NCBI RefSeq assembly: GCF_016906535.1
Contig: NC_057380.1
Location: 1,984,001-2,048,000, forward strand
Source of the DNA: Rhizoctonia solani
Taxonomy: Eukaryota > Basidiomycota > Agaricomycetes > Cantharellales > Ceratobasidiaceae
Length of the DNA: 64,000 nucleotides
Reading direction: 5' to 3'
Both the position numbers and the translations under genes were made by a program. The notes under the pieces were generated by a model that did no database searches, had not been told where the DNA came from, and worked only from the letters and a program-made list of their open reading frames with translations. This document shows, one piece after another, positions 34,719 through 46,181 of this stretch. How positions within the stretch are numbered: position 1 is the stretch's first letter; each line of letters starts with the position of its first letter.

Positions 34719-37700
34719 GTGCGGGCGGGACCGTCTGTCCCGTGCCCCTCAGAAGCCCCTCCCCGCCAATCACCTGATCTTAGCAACTTAGATAATCAAG
34801 CCGCAACAATCTCTAGCACTAGCATTAATGCATGTCACCTTACTGATCTCGACACATTTCCACCCAACAAGCATTATACTCCCGCCGATTCTTGTTCTAG
34901 ACCTGGATCGCCCCATCTTGGCTCTTGTTCTAAGACTTACTTATTACAATCTCCACGTACCCCACCGCTTTTCGAGTCTATTGATAATTCTACTCAACCG
35001 GACGAATTGCTTGACTTATGCGACAATTCCTCCGCCGGCTCAGACTCAGACTCAGACTCAGACGATCCATGCCTTACCACGTGCGTCCTTGCTTGGATGT
35101 TGATTATTTCGGCAAATATCTCATGAATCTATCTGTTTCTGGAGCAACTAGGCTGCCCCGCTTCCCCTCGGCAACGACCCCTTCCTTCTGACGCCAAAGA
35201 ACCCCACCATGACGATCCATACATAGAAGACGACGACAATGCTGATACTTACCCAGACAACCCAGACAACCCAGACAACCCAGACGACCCCGAGGGAGTG
35301 CTGGTGGAGGAGCCTCCAATCCGTGTCCCACCAGATGATGCCAAGGGGCCTCCCGGACCTCCGGGCAATGATGCAGGGGCCGGTATGCCTCTATTTGATG
35401 CTCACCCAACTCTGCGGAACATCTACTTGCGCACTTGGGCTCAGTATGCATTCAACCACGCAACACAGGACTCTGTCCAAGCAATACTGGAGTCTCACAA
35501 ATTGGCACTTATGGCCAACGCGCAATACCTCCCCCAGCCGCTTGTCAAAGAGATTTGACAGATGCCACTTACTCTACGGTCGCTTGAGCGTCGGCTCGGG
35601 ATGGATCACTCAGAGCTCATGAGGATCTATCCTGTGTGTCCCAAGCCAACATGCGGCAAGCAATACACGACGGAGCAACTTTACCAGCTACCCAAACCTC
35701 GTTGCACTTGGAACGTTGGAGAACGGTGCCCCGGTGTTCTATACACAGAGCGTTTACTTGCCGATGGTACTATCAAGCGTAGCCCGTCCAAATTGTTTCC
35801 TTACATCCCTCTCCCTGCTGCTCTCGGTCGTCTACTGTCCCGCCCTGGTATGTCTGAGCTTTGTCAACACTGGCGTAACAACGACAACCCCAAAGATGAA
35901 CCAACCAAAAACCCACCAAGACCCCAGGATCCTGTGGAGTGGTTTGATGACATGCCAGCCAACCAACGGTTTTCGGACATCAGCAAGGGATGGGGATGGC
36001 GGGCGCATGCGACGGGACTCACCCAACAATTTATTGACGGCGAGTACGTGGATTTGCCTGCCGGAGATTTTCCTTTATCTCTTGCGCGCTTACCTTTGGG
36101 CCTTAGCCTTACACTTAATGCGGATGGGTGAGTACTTAACTTAACGCTATCTTTTCATTTAAAATATATGCGCAGATACCAGGCAAACGGAGGCAATTAC
36201 ACTGCCGGTGGAAGTTATACTTCCAACGGAGTGTATATTGTTATCAATAATCTTCCTTATTTTGAATGGAATTTATTCGAAAACACGATCCTTGCGATGG
36301 TACTCCCTGGACCAACGGAGCCTAAGGACTACGCGTTCAACCAAATGATGGAGCCTCTTATAGACAATCTAATTTCTCTGTCTAATGGTATGCCCAGTTA
36401 ACGATTTTCACTTATATACTAAAGCTACTATAGGCGTTGATTTGCCGGTGCACGATGCCGAGACGGGGGAAATTCAAGACCGACGCGTTTACGCAAACTT
36501 ATTGGTCCTTGTGGTTGATTGGATCGCGCGCATCAAATGTACAGGTCATGTCGGTGCTACTGCGGAGGAAAATCACTGCCCATATTGCAAGCTACGGGCC
36601 TGTTTGCTGTCGACTGGGCGAGGCTATGACCATGAAGGTGAGTGTATGATCATATATGCGAATTTGACTTACTTAATGTTTCCCATAGGCTATGATCTTT
36701 GCGATCCACACAAACATTTGCAGGATAAGCACCAATGGCTCCGTGCGGAATGGCACAAACGCAATGACATCCGTAATGAGACCGGGACAACGTTTACCGA
36801 ACTAGACCGGCTCTCCGGTTTCTACGCATTTGATAATGCGCCCACTGATGTAATGCATTTGGTAGATCTTGGGCTCACAGAGGCTATCAAAAGTAAGTAT
36901 ATATACAAGCAAGGGATGCTCCGAAAACGTTTTCATCGGCAGCCTGCCGGTGAGACACCCAAGGCACGCTACAATGCTTTTATCACGCGGACGATTTTCC
37001 CTCATTATTGTAGCCGGCTCCCTACCCATGTAAGTTCGCATATTCAACGTACATATTATTAATATACATCACAGGCTCAAGGGTTGAAGGGACGCGTTAA
37101 GGCCGACCAGCGGCGCCTCTCGCGCCTTATCATGATCGGCTCGTATTTTGAGGCCTGGCGTGTGGGCAACTCAATCCCTGATGGGGATATTCCTCGCGGC
37201 AGCGAGAGGTCAAAGCATTACAAGGCCCAGAAGGCCAATGCAAAGGCTTTTCGTAGACGTCGGAACCATGTCAACGACTTGGATGGGGGCAAGCTTGACA
37301 AAGTGCCTCCTTGGCATGAATTCATGCCATTGCGAAACCCTCGCAATTGGTTTGCAAATCTATTACGGTTCTGTGTTGGAACCACACTTCTGACTCGACA
37401 CAGAATTACTTGAGAGGAGGTAGAACAAGGTTGCCAGTTACTTGAACAGGTCGGCACGGTGTTCACTGATATGAATATCCACCTCACCCCAAGTTTCCAC
37501 GCCATTACTCACTTGCCTGACCACCTCTATAAATATGGAAGTGTTTACAACACTTCAACTGCCCAATTTGAGCGTGCAAACCAAATGCTCATCAACGTCA
37601 ACAAGAATGGGCATGGAGGTGGAGAAATTGAAGCAACAATGGCAAAGGGGTTTATGCGTTGCGTTGAGTGTTACCGCTATGTATATCCCCCTCTAATTCA

Positions 37701-38600
37701 TATTTGGTTTACTAATATTTATATAGATTAACGAATTACAATTGATTGAAAGGCCAACCGACGACAATACGGCAACCACAAAACTTTTATTACAGGGCAT
37801 GAGAGACGCCCGGAACACGAAGTTCAGCATGGTCGGCTGGACGCAATTCTGGCCGGGGACGCCCAATTTCTTGAACAAGGTGAGTCTATGCTTTTTTTTT
37901 GAGCACTTATATATAGTTATTATATAGAGCACATTCGGTTGGCAACCGCCCCCGCCAAAGTCAACTTCCAAGATCACAAGCACCGGGGATATTATAATCT
38001 TATGGTTGAGTATTGCAATAATCACCGCCCTGTAGGTCTGCACAATGTTCGCTTTTACGGGTATGGCGCGCCGCCACCAGAAGGCGCTTGAGTTCAGCTT
38101 CATCCCAGCCGATCCACTCTTACTTACCCCCACTTCCGTTGGTACGGCGTTCGGTACGGCTCGGCAAACCATACCCAAGGATTTGGTTCACGCTACGGTT
38201 ATATCGGCGACCAAGTACCTGTGATCATTCAGGGTATTTACAAATCGACAGTGGCTGTTCTGGGCGAGGAGCACAAGTTTCTGGCTGTCATGGTTCAGAG
38301 ATTTGTTGCTCCGGCAGAACCACCAGCCTTCCCATGGAATCATTGGTATGTATTTTCTTTCTCTAAGGTATTTACATGGTAATTGTAAAATCTAGGGATC
38401 ATATTCTTGGAATCGGCGCATGGGAATACCAAGAGCTCCAGCCAGTGGAAGCAGTGCCGGCAACCGCATTTACCGGCCTCTTTGCGCTTTCCAATATCGA
38501 GATGTCATACGGGCGCTTTTGGCTTACTTTTGCAATGATAACAGTGCGTTCTTTTTATAAATCTTTTGCTATCTAATCCCAGTGAACAGACAAGGCCCGA
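34719..38600 (+). pseudogene. tnp2: Tnp2-type transposase of a second CACTA element, degenerate
   Basis: Plus-strand multi-exon remains of a Tnp2 transposase. N-terminal acidic, Ser/Asp-rich part (about 34719-35120, with an SDSDSDSDD run), then YPDNPDNPDNPDDPEG encoded by a 9-nt tandem repeat (about 35251-35290). The core follows: YPVCPKPTCGKQYTTEQL (35620 on), SDISKGWGWRAHATGL (about 35980), GGSYTSNGVYIVINNLPYFE (36200), NHCPYCKLRACLLSTGRGYD (36570), NAPTDVMHLVDLGLTEAIKS (36835), HLTPSFHAITHLPDHLYKYG (37490), and C-terminal YGYIGDQVPVIIQGIYKSTV (38195) and LFALSNIEMSYGRFWLTF. In-frame stops at about 35558 (VKEI stop) and 37411, and a further break near 38088, show it is broken. Related to, but not the same as, the transposase at 14-17 kb. 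Confidence 0.75.
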
Positions 38601-38907
38601 CAACTTGATGGATGGAGACAACATGCGCGTTGATGACTAAGCTAGTATAACAACAACTGTGGTGCGTTTTTATTTCTTTTACACAATAGTATACGTTTGA
38701 TATATGAGAATTGTTACAGGTAGTGAAATATTAGAGCCATGATCATCCATGTAATCGAACATATAATAACCGAACAGGTTGTTGAGAATCGGACGCGTAC
38801 ACAATAATAAAGGAAATTATCAACAACAAAAGACAATAATACAGGGCAAAAAGTGAGTTGATAATAGTTCATAAAAACAACAGGAAAATGGGTATATAAC
38901 AGGTGAG

Positions 38908-39911
38908 TTACGCACCTTGGAGAACAACTTTGACTTGCTTGACTTGTTGGGTGCGACGCTTCCGAGGAGGTCGCAATGGATCAAGCCCAGGATTACCATC
39001 CCCGTTGCCGTTGCCGCTATTGCTTGCCATTCTTGATTTGCGTGCTTTGGCTGCTTGGAGTCTGGTTTTTGATGGCTGACTTGGCCCGGGCATATTTGGC
39101 TGCGCAGTCTGGCCGTGTTGCGTGGCAGCGCGGCGGCTTCTTGTTCATGAAGCTCTGGCGGTGGAGGCATGCCGTTTGAGGGATACAAGCGACCAATTGT
39201 CTCACCTTGAAGAGTAGGGTCTAAAATATAACGATAAGTATTCTACCTTTACGCATAAATGTTCAACTTACCGATTGGAATATGCGCTTGAGTGCCTCCG
39301 TTCCTGCCGGGTTGTCCATACAGATATCCAGGCTGAAAACCTGGTTGATACCCTATCGGCAATACGTTGTGTGGCATAAACGCAGCCCCGCCTAACTGAC
39401 CGTATTGCGGAAACGCAGGCTGGACAAACGCCGGTGCTTCTGGAGCCGCAAAGGCTACGTTGGGACCAAACCCCACCAACGCACCGGCGTGCATTGCTGT
39501 ACCCCATGGATGAACAGACCCGGAGGCATGACTGGGGGCAATTAACAAAGCTGCAGGCACATCCAAAGGGGGCTGATGCGCTGCATTTCCGGGGGAATGG
39601 CATACGTCGGTATCAAGGAGAATAGGTGTTGTAACTGGGGTCGGTTCAATGACCTGGCTCTGCGTAGCTAACATAACAGAGGCAACAGGGGTATTGGCCG
39701 GAGCGTTAGATTTGGAAGGCAAGGGGGATGCCAAGGGGAATGGTGATGGCAAAGGGATAGATACTCCCGTGGTTGAGGTGCGTACCAATCAATAAATTTG
39801 TCGAATTTTTCTTCTTGGGGGATTTTGTCTAGGTCCGAGTCGATTCGCTTAGCCGATTGTTTGCATGCTTTTGGATTTGTGCGTTCCCATTCCTTGTCAA
39901 CAGCCCAAGCC
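38908..39911 (-). pseudogene. 3' half of a minus-strand gene interrupted by retrotransposon C
   Basis: Continuation of the frame at 46628-47505. Across the insertion point the reading runs from KLKKGKIPA directly into WAVDKEWERTNPKACKQSAK (39911 downward), then DLDKIPQEEKFDKFIDW. After a one-base shift near 39787 a Pro/Ser-rich part begins VRTSTTGVSIPLPSPFP, then FGPNVAFAAPEAPAFVQPAF and YQPGFQPGYLYGQPG, and finally a basic C-terminus (AKARKSRMASN, RPPRKRRTQQVKQVK) with stop at 38908. It lies tail-to-tail with the Tnp2 remains, so it may be the accessory gene of the same CACTA element. Function unknown. Confidence 0.6.
39907..39911. repeat. target-site duplication of retrotransposon C, left
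   Basis: AAGCC immediately before the left LTR; identical to 46628-46632. Confidence 0.9.
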
Positions 39912-40357
39912 TGTCACGACTAAGCTCGGACCTATGATACAAGTAGGTTTAAAGTCCGTGGCCCTATCACCAATGGACTATGAGACAAAGAGGGGCGACG
40001 AAGGCCCAAGGGGTATGGTATGGGTAGAGGGCAACGAGGCCTGGGTTAAGGGTTTTGTAGTAAAGTGCACTTATGGCCAACTAGGGGCCTGGGCAATGGG
40101 TAAGGGTAAGCTTAGGATGAATTGACAAAGAGGTCAAGTCTTGCTGTTTAGCGGTGACTTGACCTTGTTTAAATACATGAGAGGAGCCACATCAAAAACA
40201 ACAATACAAAACAGTGAGTCATTTACAATTTCACATCATATATCAAATATGTCACGTGATCTTGATGAGTCATAAATATATACCAAAAAAGGAAACTATC
40301 TCGGAAAAAAGGTAGAAAATAGTAAAAAATCATGTCATGCCAATGAAGGTCATGACA
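39912..40357 (-). repeat. 3' LTR of element C
   Basis: On the plus strand starts TGTCACGACTAAG and ends GGTCATGACA. One A/G difference from the right LTR (GAATTGACAAAG here, GAATTGACGAAG there). Confidence 0.93.
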
Positions 40358-40370
40358 TTACCCCCTCTTC
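40358..40370 (-). promoter_or_regulatory. polypurine tract of element C
   Basis: Minus strand GAAGAGGGGGTAA abuts the 3' LTR, the place where plus-strand DNA synthesis starts in Ty3-type elements. Confidence 0.8.
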
Positions 40371-40384
40371 AAGCTCCAACTGCA

Positions 40385-41981
40385 TCAGGGTGTTCCATGT
40401 GGAATTCTTCTATGGCTTCTTGAGCGTTACCCACATTATCCACTGGTTCCCACGAGTTGCTTCCTTCGTCGTATCCCTTCCACTTGACTAAATACCAGAG
40501 TTTCTTTGATTTGCCACGCCCTTTCCATTTGCTGTCCACGATTCTTTCAACTTCATATTCTTCCTCACCTTCTTCTGTAATAATAGGTGCAGGTTGGGAG
40601 GGTCGCGTCCATGAGGGTCAGGATGGAATTTTGTCAGAAGATTAATGTGAAAGACTGGATGTATGCGCATGGTATGAGGTAGTTGTAATTTATACGCATG
40701 TGATCCAATTTTTTCAATTACCAAGTAGGGGCCTAGCTTTTTGTGGCTGAGCTTGATGGATGGTCTGTCGGTGGATATATTCTGATGACTTAGCCAAACT
40801 TTGTTCCCTACTTGAATTTCTTCTTCTTCTCTGTGACGTTGATCATAGAAGTGTTTCATCCTTTCTTGGGACATTGATAACGCTGCCTTGACTTCATCAT
40901 AGCCCTTTTCCAAGAATTCTGCATGTTCATCTGCGTTTGGGACTGATTCATCTGACTTTTGTCCTACTGTAAATCTTGGGTTATAGCCATAACATGTTTG
41001 GAACGGGGATTTCCCTGTGGAAGTTTGTTTTAAATTGTTTAAGGCAAATTTGGCCAATGGCAATAGTGACACCCAGTCTGATTGACGATGATTCCCAAAC
41101 ATTTGTATGAAGATTTCAGCTTCCCTTTGGATGCGTTCCGTCTGTCCATCGGTTTGTGGATGATATGCTGTTGAATATGTTGGCTTAATGTCCAGCCTTT
41201 TATACAAATGACGAATGAATTTGGCGTTAAATGTGGGGCCCCTGTCTGAAACTGTGCTCCTGGGTAAACCATGTAGTTTCCATACATACGTGATGAATAA
41301 ATTGGCAACGTCGATGGCAGATGCTGTGGATTGGGTGGGGATAAAGTGTACCATTTTTGAAAATCGATCAATGACAGTAAGGATAGCATCAAAGCCTTCT
41401 GAAACTGGTAGTCCTACAATCATGTTGTATGCTATATCTTCCCAGGGCCGTTCAGGGATTTGTAATGGTTTTAATAGGCCTGTGGGAACTTGATTTGTAG
41501 GTTTGGACCGGATACATGTCTCGCAGTGACTGACGTAAGAGTTCACGAATTTCTTCAGGGATGGCCAGTAATAATTTCTGGAGACAAGTTCCAATGTTCT
41601 GGCTTGTCCTGGATGACCTGCGGCTAATGCGTCGTGCCTGGATTCCAAAATGAGATTTCTGATGGTTTCGTCCTTTGGTACAAATATTTTCCCTTGATAC
41701 CACAGTAAGCCCTCTTTCAATTCCCAATCTATGACTTTTTCCTTATTCTGGAGTTTCTGCAGAATTTCCCTAAGGCGGTTATCCTCATAGATTGCCTCGC
41801 CAATTAGATCATTGATTTCTTGATCCGGAGTAATGGATGAAATGAAAAGTTCCGGTTTCAAGAGAACTTGGTTCTCTACCCCCCCTTCAAGGGGTATCAA
41901 ATTGTAGCGTCTTGAGAGGATGTCTGCCTTCCTGTTCTGTGCTCCAGGCCTGTAGATGATTTGGAAATTGTAGTCCACCAA
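40385..41981 (-). CDS. element C integrase and chromodomain
   Basis: The open frame from 41981 holds the RNase H tail (VDYNFQIIYRPGAQNRKADI), the HHCC zinc-binding region (SRHDALAAGHPGQART, then CETCIRSK), the integrase core (ERPWEDIAYNMIVGLPVS, DRFSKMVHFIP, STAYHPQTDGQTERI) and the C-terminal GPY-type region (KLGPYLVIEKIGSHAYKLQL). The catalytic DDE set is represented by the Asp in the AILTVIDRF region, the SDRGPTF Asp and the Glu in QTERIQREAE. A shift near 40595 moves the reading to a chromodomain, EYEVERIVDSKWKGRGKSK then YLVKWKGYDEGSNSWEP, ending near 40385. Chromodomains of this class can direct integration to heterochromatin. Confidence 0.88.
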
Positions 41982-42009
41982 GAAATTGGCCCATCGGATT
42001 TGTCGTTTG

Positions 42010-43401
42010 TTAAGGGATTGGGATGTAAAAATATTCCAAGTTTTTGTGATCCGTTAAAACTTGAACCGGCAATTCAGATCCTTCTAACAAATGGCGCCAT
42101 TCTTTAAATGCCCTAATGACTGCCAACAATTCCTTGTCAAAGATATCGTAATTTTTTTCGGCAGGGGATAAGGATTTGGACAGATAGGCTACTGGAGCCA
42201 ATTTCCCTTCAGAGTTGCGTTGGGATAGTATTGCTCCAGTGGCATAATCCGATGCGTCGCATTCCACATAAAATTGTCTTGTGGTGTCAGGTTGTAAAAG
42301 CAAGGGCGCTGAAGTAAGACATTTTTTAAGGCTGTCAAAAGATTGTTGTTCTGCTGATTCCCATCTCCAGTTACTATCTTTCTTGAGCAAATTGTACAGT
42401 GGTTGTGCCATATTTCCAAAATTAGGGATAAACCGTCTATAGAAGTTCACAAATCCTAGGAATTCTTGGATGTTTTTGACATTCTTAGGTGTTGACCAAT
42501 TTAAGGCGTCTGTGACTTTTGATTGATTGACTTCTATACCAAATTCAGATATGATAAACCCTAGATAATCAATTTTCTTGACGTGGAAATGGCATTTCTC
42601 AATATTGCAAAAAAGGTCATTATCCTGCAGCCTTTTGAGTACCTCTCGCACATGGGCTTCATGATCTTTTTCATTCAGAGAGAAGACTAGAATATTGTCC
42701 AAGTAGATGATGACATAAACGTCCAAGAGGTCTCTGAATATTTTGTTCATCATGTCCTGAAAGGCTGCCGGCGCATTTGTCAATCCAAAAGGCATAACCA
42801 AGTATTTGAATAATCCGTATTTAGTTTTGAAAGCGGTTTTCCATTCATCGCCTTCTTTAATTCGGACTAAGTTGTAGCCTGCCCTAAGATCAAATTTACT
42901 AAAGATCTTAGCACCTTGTAGTTTCTCAATAAGGTTTTGTGGCAAGGGCAGGGGGTAAGCGTTCTTCTTGGTCATGCTATTCAACCGTCGATAGTCTACA
43001 CACATGCGTAATTTCCCGTTTTTCTTCTTGACAAATAGTATTGGGGAAGCCATGGGAGATTTAGATGGACGAATCAAGCCCGCTTTCAGTTGCTTTTTGA
43101 TAGTTTCCCTAAGTTCTGCATCTTCCCGGGGGCCTAGACTATATATGGGGCCATGTCAAGGTTTTGCATCAGGGAGTAATTCAATAGCAATATCGTAAGG
43201 GCGATGAGGCGGCAATTTAGACGATTCTTCCTCAGAAAAGACTTTGGAAAATTCTTGGTAAGGTGACGGAATTTCCTCTACTGCTTTAAGTTCTAGAACC
43301 GCAGGTATGGCTAGACAGTTGTTGGAACAATACAAGGAATTAAAAATGAGTGTATGTTTTTCCCACAAAATTTGGGGATTGTGTTTTTTCAACCATGACA
43401 T
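42010..43401 (-). CDS. element C reverse transcriptase and RNase H
   Basis: The long frame 43077-42010 begins in the RT fingers (RPSKSPMASPILFVKKKNGK, VDYRRLN), continues FDLRAGYNLVRIKEGDEWKT, FGLTNAPAAFQDMMN and the active-site segment IIYLDNILVFS, then RNase H (FYVECDASDYATGAILSQ, LTDHKNLEYF). The active site reads YLDN where YxDD is usual, so the last catalytic Asp is replaced. Upstream codons (43401-43156, VFSEEESSKLPPHRPYD) end in a TGA at about 43156, just where Trp or a similar residue would precede HGPIY. Near 42030 a T5 run carries an extra base compared with the expected join into NKRQIRWANFLVDY. Confidence 0.85.
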
Positions 43402-43570
43402 TCCTAAAACTAATTGGTGATTGCCAATATTGGAAATATGGCACTCTAGTTCTTCGGTGTGATTGCCAATGGTACATTTGAATTGAGTGAAATGAGTGAT
43501 TTGACCAGAATCAATTTCTCGGCCATCAATAACGCGTTTTTTTAGGAATTGGGTGTGAATAGGTTGGGAG

Positions 43571-44115
43571 TCAATAGGTTTCTACCAAAAGAGGGTGAAT
43601 GAAGCAGGACGTTGCTCCAGAGTCGATCATGGCTTTTCCTTGAAAAGGTTTAGCCAAAAAACTTGATTTTTGGGTTTTAGGAGTCTCACACGGATTTGCA
43701 GAGAACAATGCATATATTTGAGATGTATTACATAAAGAGAGTATTTCGAAATCATTGTTTACATAATGCAAATCCGCGAGCATACAGCCAAGTGCCTTAC
43801 TCCTTAGTTGGCCTTGGCTTTTCCTTTTCCCAACTCTTCCTCATCAGAGACAACTTCAATCCTATTTTCCTCTTTAGGTCTTTCCCAAGACCATTCAACA
43901 TTAGCCACATGTCCCGACATGGGCTTGGAAGGGCAATTGCGTGCAAAGTGACCTTTTCCACCGCATACATGGCAAGTGAGGTTTGAAAATCCTCTTCCAT
44001 CAAGATCCATGGGGCCTGGGCCTTTGGAGTTTGAGGCCAGGACAGGGGTAGGAGCAATGATGGTCTTGACTGGGGCAGCAGCGGTGGGGCGTTCGTTTTT
44101 TAAGAGATGGGAAAG
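43571..44115 (-). CDS. element C zinc knuckle and protease
   Basis: Frame 44010-43804 carries one CCHC knuckle, CHVCGGKGHFARNC, typical of nucleocapsid, preceded by NERPTAAAPVKTI in the minus-one frame relative to gag. The next frame (43783-43571) carries an aspartic protease active site, AMIDSGATSCFIH (D-S/T-G triad: DSG). These parts lie between gag and RT as expected, but each sits in its own short frame. Confidence 0.8.
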
Positions 44116-45365
44116 GAATCATTGTGTTTTGTTTCCCCATTCCACCTAACATTGGGCATATTGCCAGAAGTAGTACAAACAATTGAAGTAATAGCGCCTT
44201 TCTTGGCGCGGCGAGTGGTTGGGTCAATCATATAGACATTGTCTCCCACGTTGAGACGAGTGCGGGTGGAAGGGGGAGTGGAAGTGGTAGTGGGGGCGGC
44301 ATTAGCAGGGGCGCGGACTGTGGAGACAGAAGGATGAGATAAGCGTGTAGATTCGATATGGTTTGCGATCTCCTCTGCCTTATCATAGACTTGTTGGGCA
44401 GTAGCGCGGCGCCATTGGAACATAGTTGAAAGCATGATGTCCTTAATATTGTTTTGGAGGCCATCATAGTACTTATTGCGCAGTGTCTCGTCGCTGTAAC
44501 CCAGGGACACGGAGTATTGTTGGAATTCTTGGGTGTATTCCTGAACCGATGCTTTCTGCCGCAAATTATTCCATTTTTGACGGTACTTCTCATCGCGATT
44601 AGTGTCCACATAATGCTTAGTGAATTCTGCCCAGAATACGTCAATATCCTCCAATAATGGGACTGCTTCTCCCCTGAAAACCTTCCTTTCTTTATAGGGG
44701 CGAACCCAATCTTCTGCTGCACCTTCAAAATATGATGTTACCCACAATATTTTCTCCTCGTGGGATCTATTTGCTCCTTTCGCTCTTATATAGGCCTGGC
44801 AGGCAATAATGAAATTGAGGGCGTCCTCTTTCTTGCCATTGAACTTATTGGGTTTAGCAAATTTCAAATCCAAATTGGAAGACGCAGGAGCAATTGGGGG
44901 ATTGGTGGAGGTGGCTGTGCCAGAAGGTGGAGGTGGGGGAGGAGCCGTGGGACAAGTAGTGGAATTGTGAAGTAGCTGGTCTTGCACAGCCTGAATGGAA
45001 GCGGCCGCTCCTTGGATTTGGGTGGAATAGAATATGTGTTGATTTTGCGATTGATCGCAATGTTCCTCAAGTTCTGCCCTTAACAATGCTATTTGATCAT
45101 GTTGTGCCTCATAGGCGCCTTGTAATTGCGAGAACTCTTTTTTTAAGATAATCATATTTTGAGCAACCATATCAAGTACTTCACAATCTGACATCTGGCT
45201 AAAAGACATGGGGGAATATACATGTGGCGGCTCAGCCGCAGGAGCAGGAGTATGTGTACAAGAGGATGGAGCGGACCATCCTGATTGAACTTGAGAAGAA
45301 GACAAATTAGTCTCTCCTATTGCGCCCAAGCCAGGCATTGTCATATGAGACTGCAAAAAACTCAT
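44100..45365 (-). CDS. gag: element C Gag
   Basis: 421 codons from MSFLQSHMTMPGLG. It has a coiled-coil N-terminal half (ILKKEFSQLQGAYEAQHDQI), a Pro-rich spacer, then the capsid domain of the retrotransposon Gag type: KFAKPNKFNGKKEDALNFI, WVTSYFEGAAEDWV, FWAEFTKHYVD and RQKASVQEYTQEFQQYSVSL. It ends at a TAA directly in front of an A6 run; the zinc knuckle continues in the minus-one frame, so a programmed shift or an indel is implied. Confidence 0.88.
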   Translation of the reverse strand: MSFLQSHMTMPGLGAIGETNLSSSQVQSGWSAPSSCTHTPAPAAEPPHVYSPMSFSQMSDCEVLDMVAQNMIILKKEFSQLQGAYEAQHDQIALLRAELEEHCDQSQNQHIFYSTQIQGAAASIQAVQDQLLHNSTTCPTAPPPPPPSGTATSTNPPIAPASSNLDLKFAKPNKFNGKKEDALNFIIACQAYIRAKGANRSHEEKILWVTSYFEGAAEDWVRPYKERKVFRGEAVPLLEDIDVFWAEFTKHYVDTNRDEKYRQKWNNLRQKASVQEYTQEFQQYSVSLGYSDETLRNKYYDGLQNNIKDIMLSTMFQWRRATAQQVYDKAEEIANHIESTRLSHPSVSTVRAPANAAPTTTSTPPSTRTRLNVGDNVYMIDPTTRRAKKGAITSIVCTTSGNMPNVRWNGETKHNDSFPIS

Positions 45366-45369
45366 ATTC

Positions 45370-45801
45370 TTTGTAATAGTGGATTCGACCCTTCCCGTCT
45401 TGGGTGATATCCTGAATAGAACAGTGGAAGTTATCTAGCTCTAGCTCCTTTTCCACCAATAGTCGGTCCTTTTCCTCAATGCGCCTTTCTTGCTCTTCAA
45501 TTGTGAGAGCTAGATCTCAATTATGGGATTCGAGATTGGCAATGAGGTTTTTTTGCTCTTGAAGATCTGCCTTGTATATATTATTAAGGCGCTCGGCAAA
45601 AGACTTGTGGTGTTTGATATGGGCTATTGTTTGGACTAGCCCTGGTTCCTCAATACAAGCAATGTGTTCTTCGAGATTATTAATGCGACCGACTAGGATG
45701 TGATTGATATCGTTGATGGTTTTTTCAAGGTAGAGGTAGCGGGTGACGAAGGAGTAGGGCCAAAAGATGGCAAAGAGGATGAGATCTAAAAAGTCGAACA
45801 C
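45370..45801 (-). CDS. element C leader ORF with hydrophobic N-terminus and coiled coil
   Basis: Between the 5' LTR and gag. Begins MFDFLDLILFAIFWPYSF (hydrophobic, possibly membrane-associated), then charged helices (RINNLEEHIACIEE, KHHKSFAERLNNIYKADLQE). A TGA follows LESHN at 45517; beyond it the frame continues with a strong coiled coil (LTIEEQERRIEEKDRLL) up to EYE, where the gag ATG overlaps in another frame. It may be a separate leader protein or a displaced N-terminal part of Gag. Confidence 0.5.
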
Positions 45802-46166
45802 TAGAGTGCGTTCCCAATATAAATTGGTACTCGATCAGATAGGTAATAACGGATTTATAGTGCTAACTACTAACTGTTTGCTTTCCCACTAGCGTTAAAC
45901 TATCCTTTTCTAATATCAACAGCTGTGTACAAGCGTGATGATTAGTCAGGTTTTTAGTAAGCGGAGGTTTGGCTGACTAACAGCGTATGACTAAAGGTGC
46001 AGACACCCTGGTATGCGGACGATTGCTGGCAAAGGGCTATCCCGCAACCTTACTGGCACTCGTATTCCTGTCTTTGATTATTACACAGGGGCTACGATGT
46101 GATGCCGTTTCAGGCTTTGGTGCTTATCTAAGCGCAGTTCTCGTTTGTCGACAAGAGTACGAGTAA

Positions 46167-46181
46167 CAAGACTTGACCTAG
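46167..46181 (-). promoter_or_regulatory. self-primer binding site of element C
   Basis: Immediately inside the 5' LTR the minus strand reads CTAGGTCAAGTCTTG. It contains the exact complement of CAAGACTTGACCT, which occurs in the LTR itself at 46401-46413 near the predicted RNA 5' end. This is the arrangement of Tf1-type self-priming elements. Confidence 0.75.

Noticed and set aside
39249..39788. Pro/Ser-rich ORF at 39.2-39.8 kb as an independent small gene
   Set aside because: A one-base shift joins it to the exon that continues across retrotransposon C, so it is better read as the C-terminal part of the interrupted gene.
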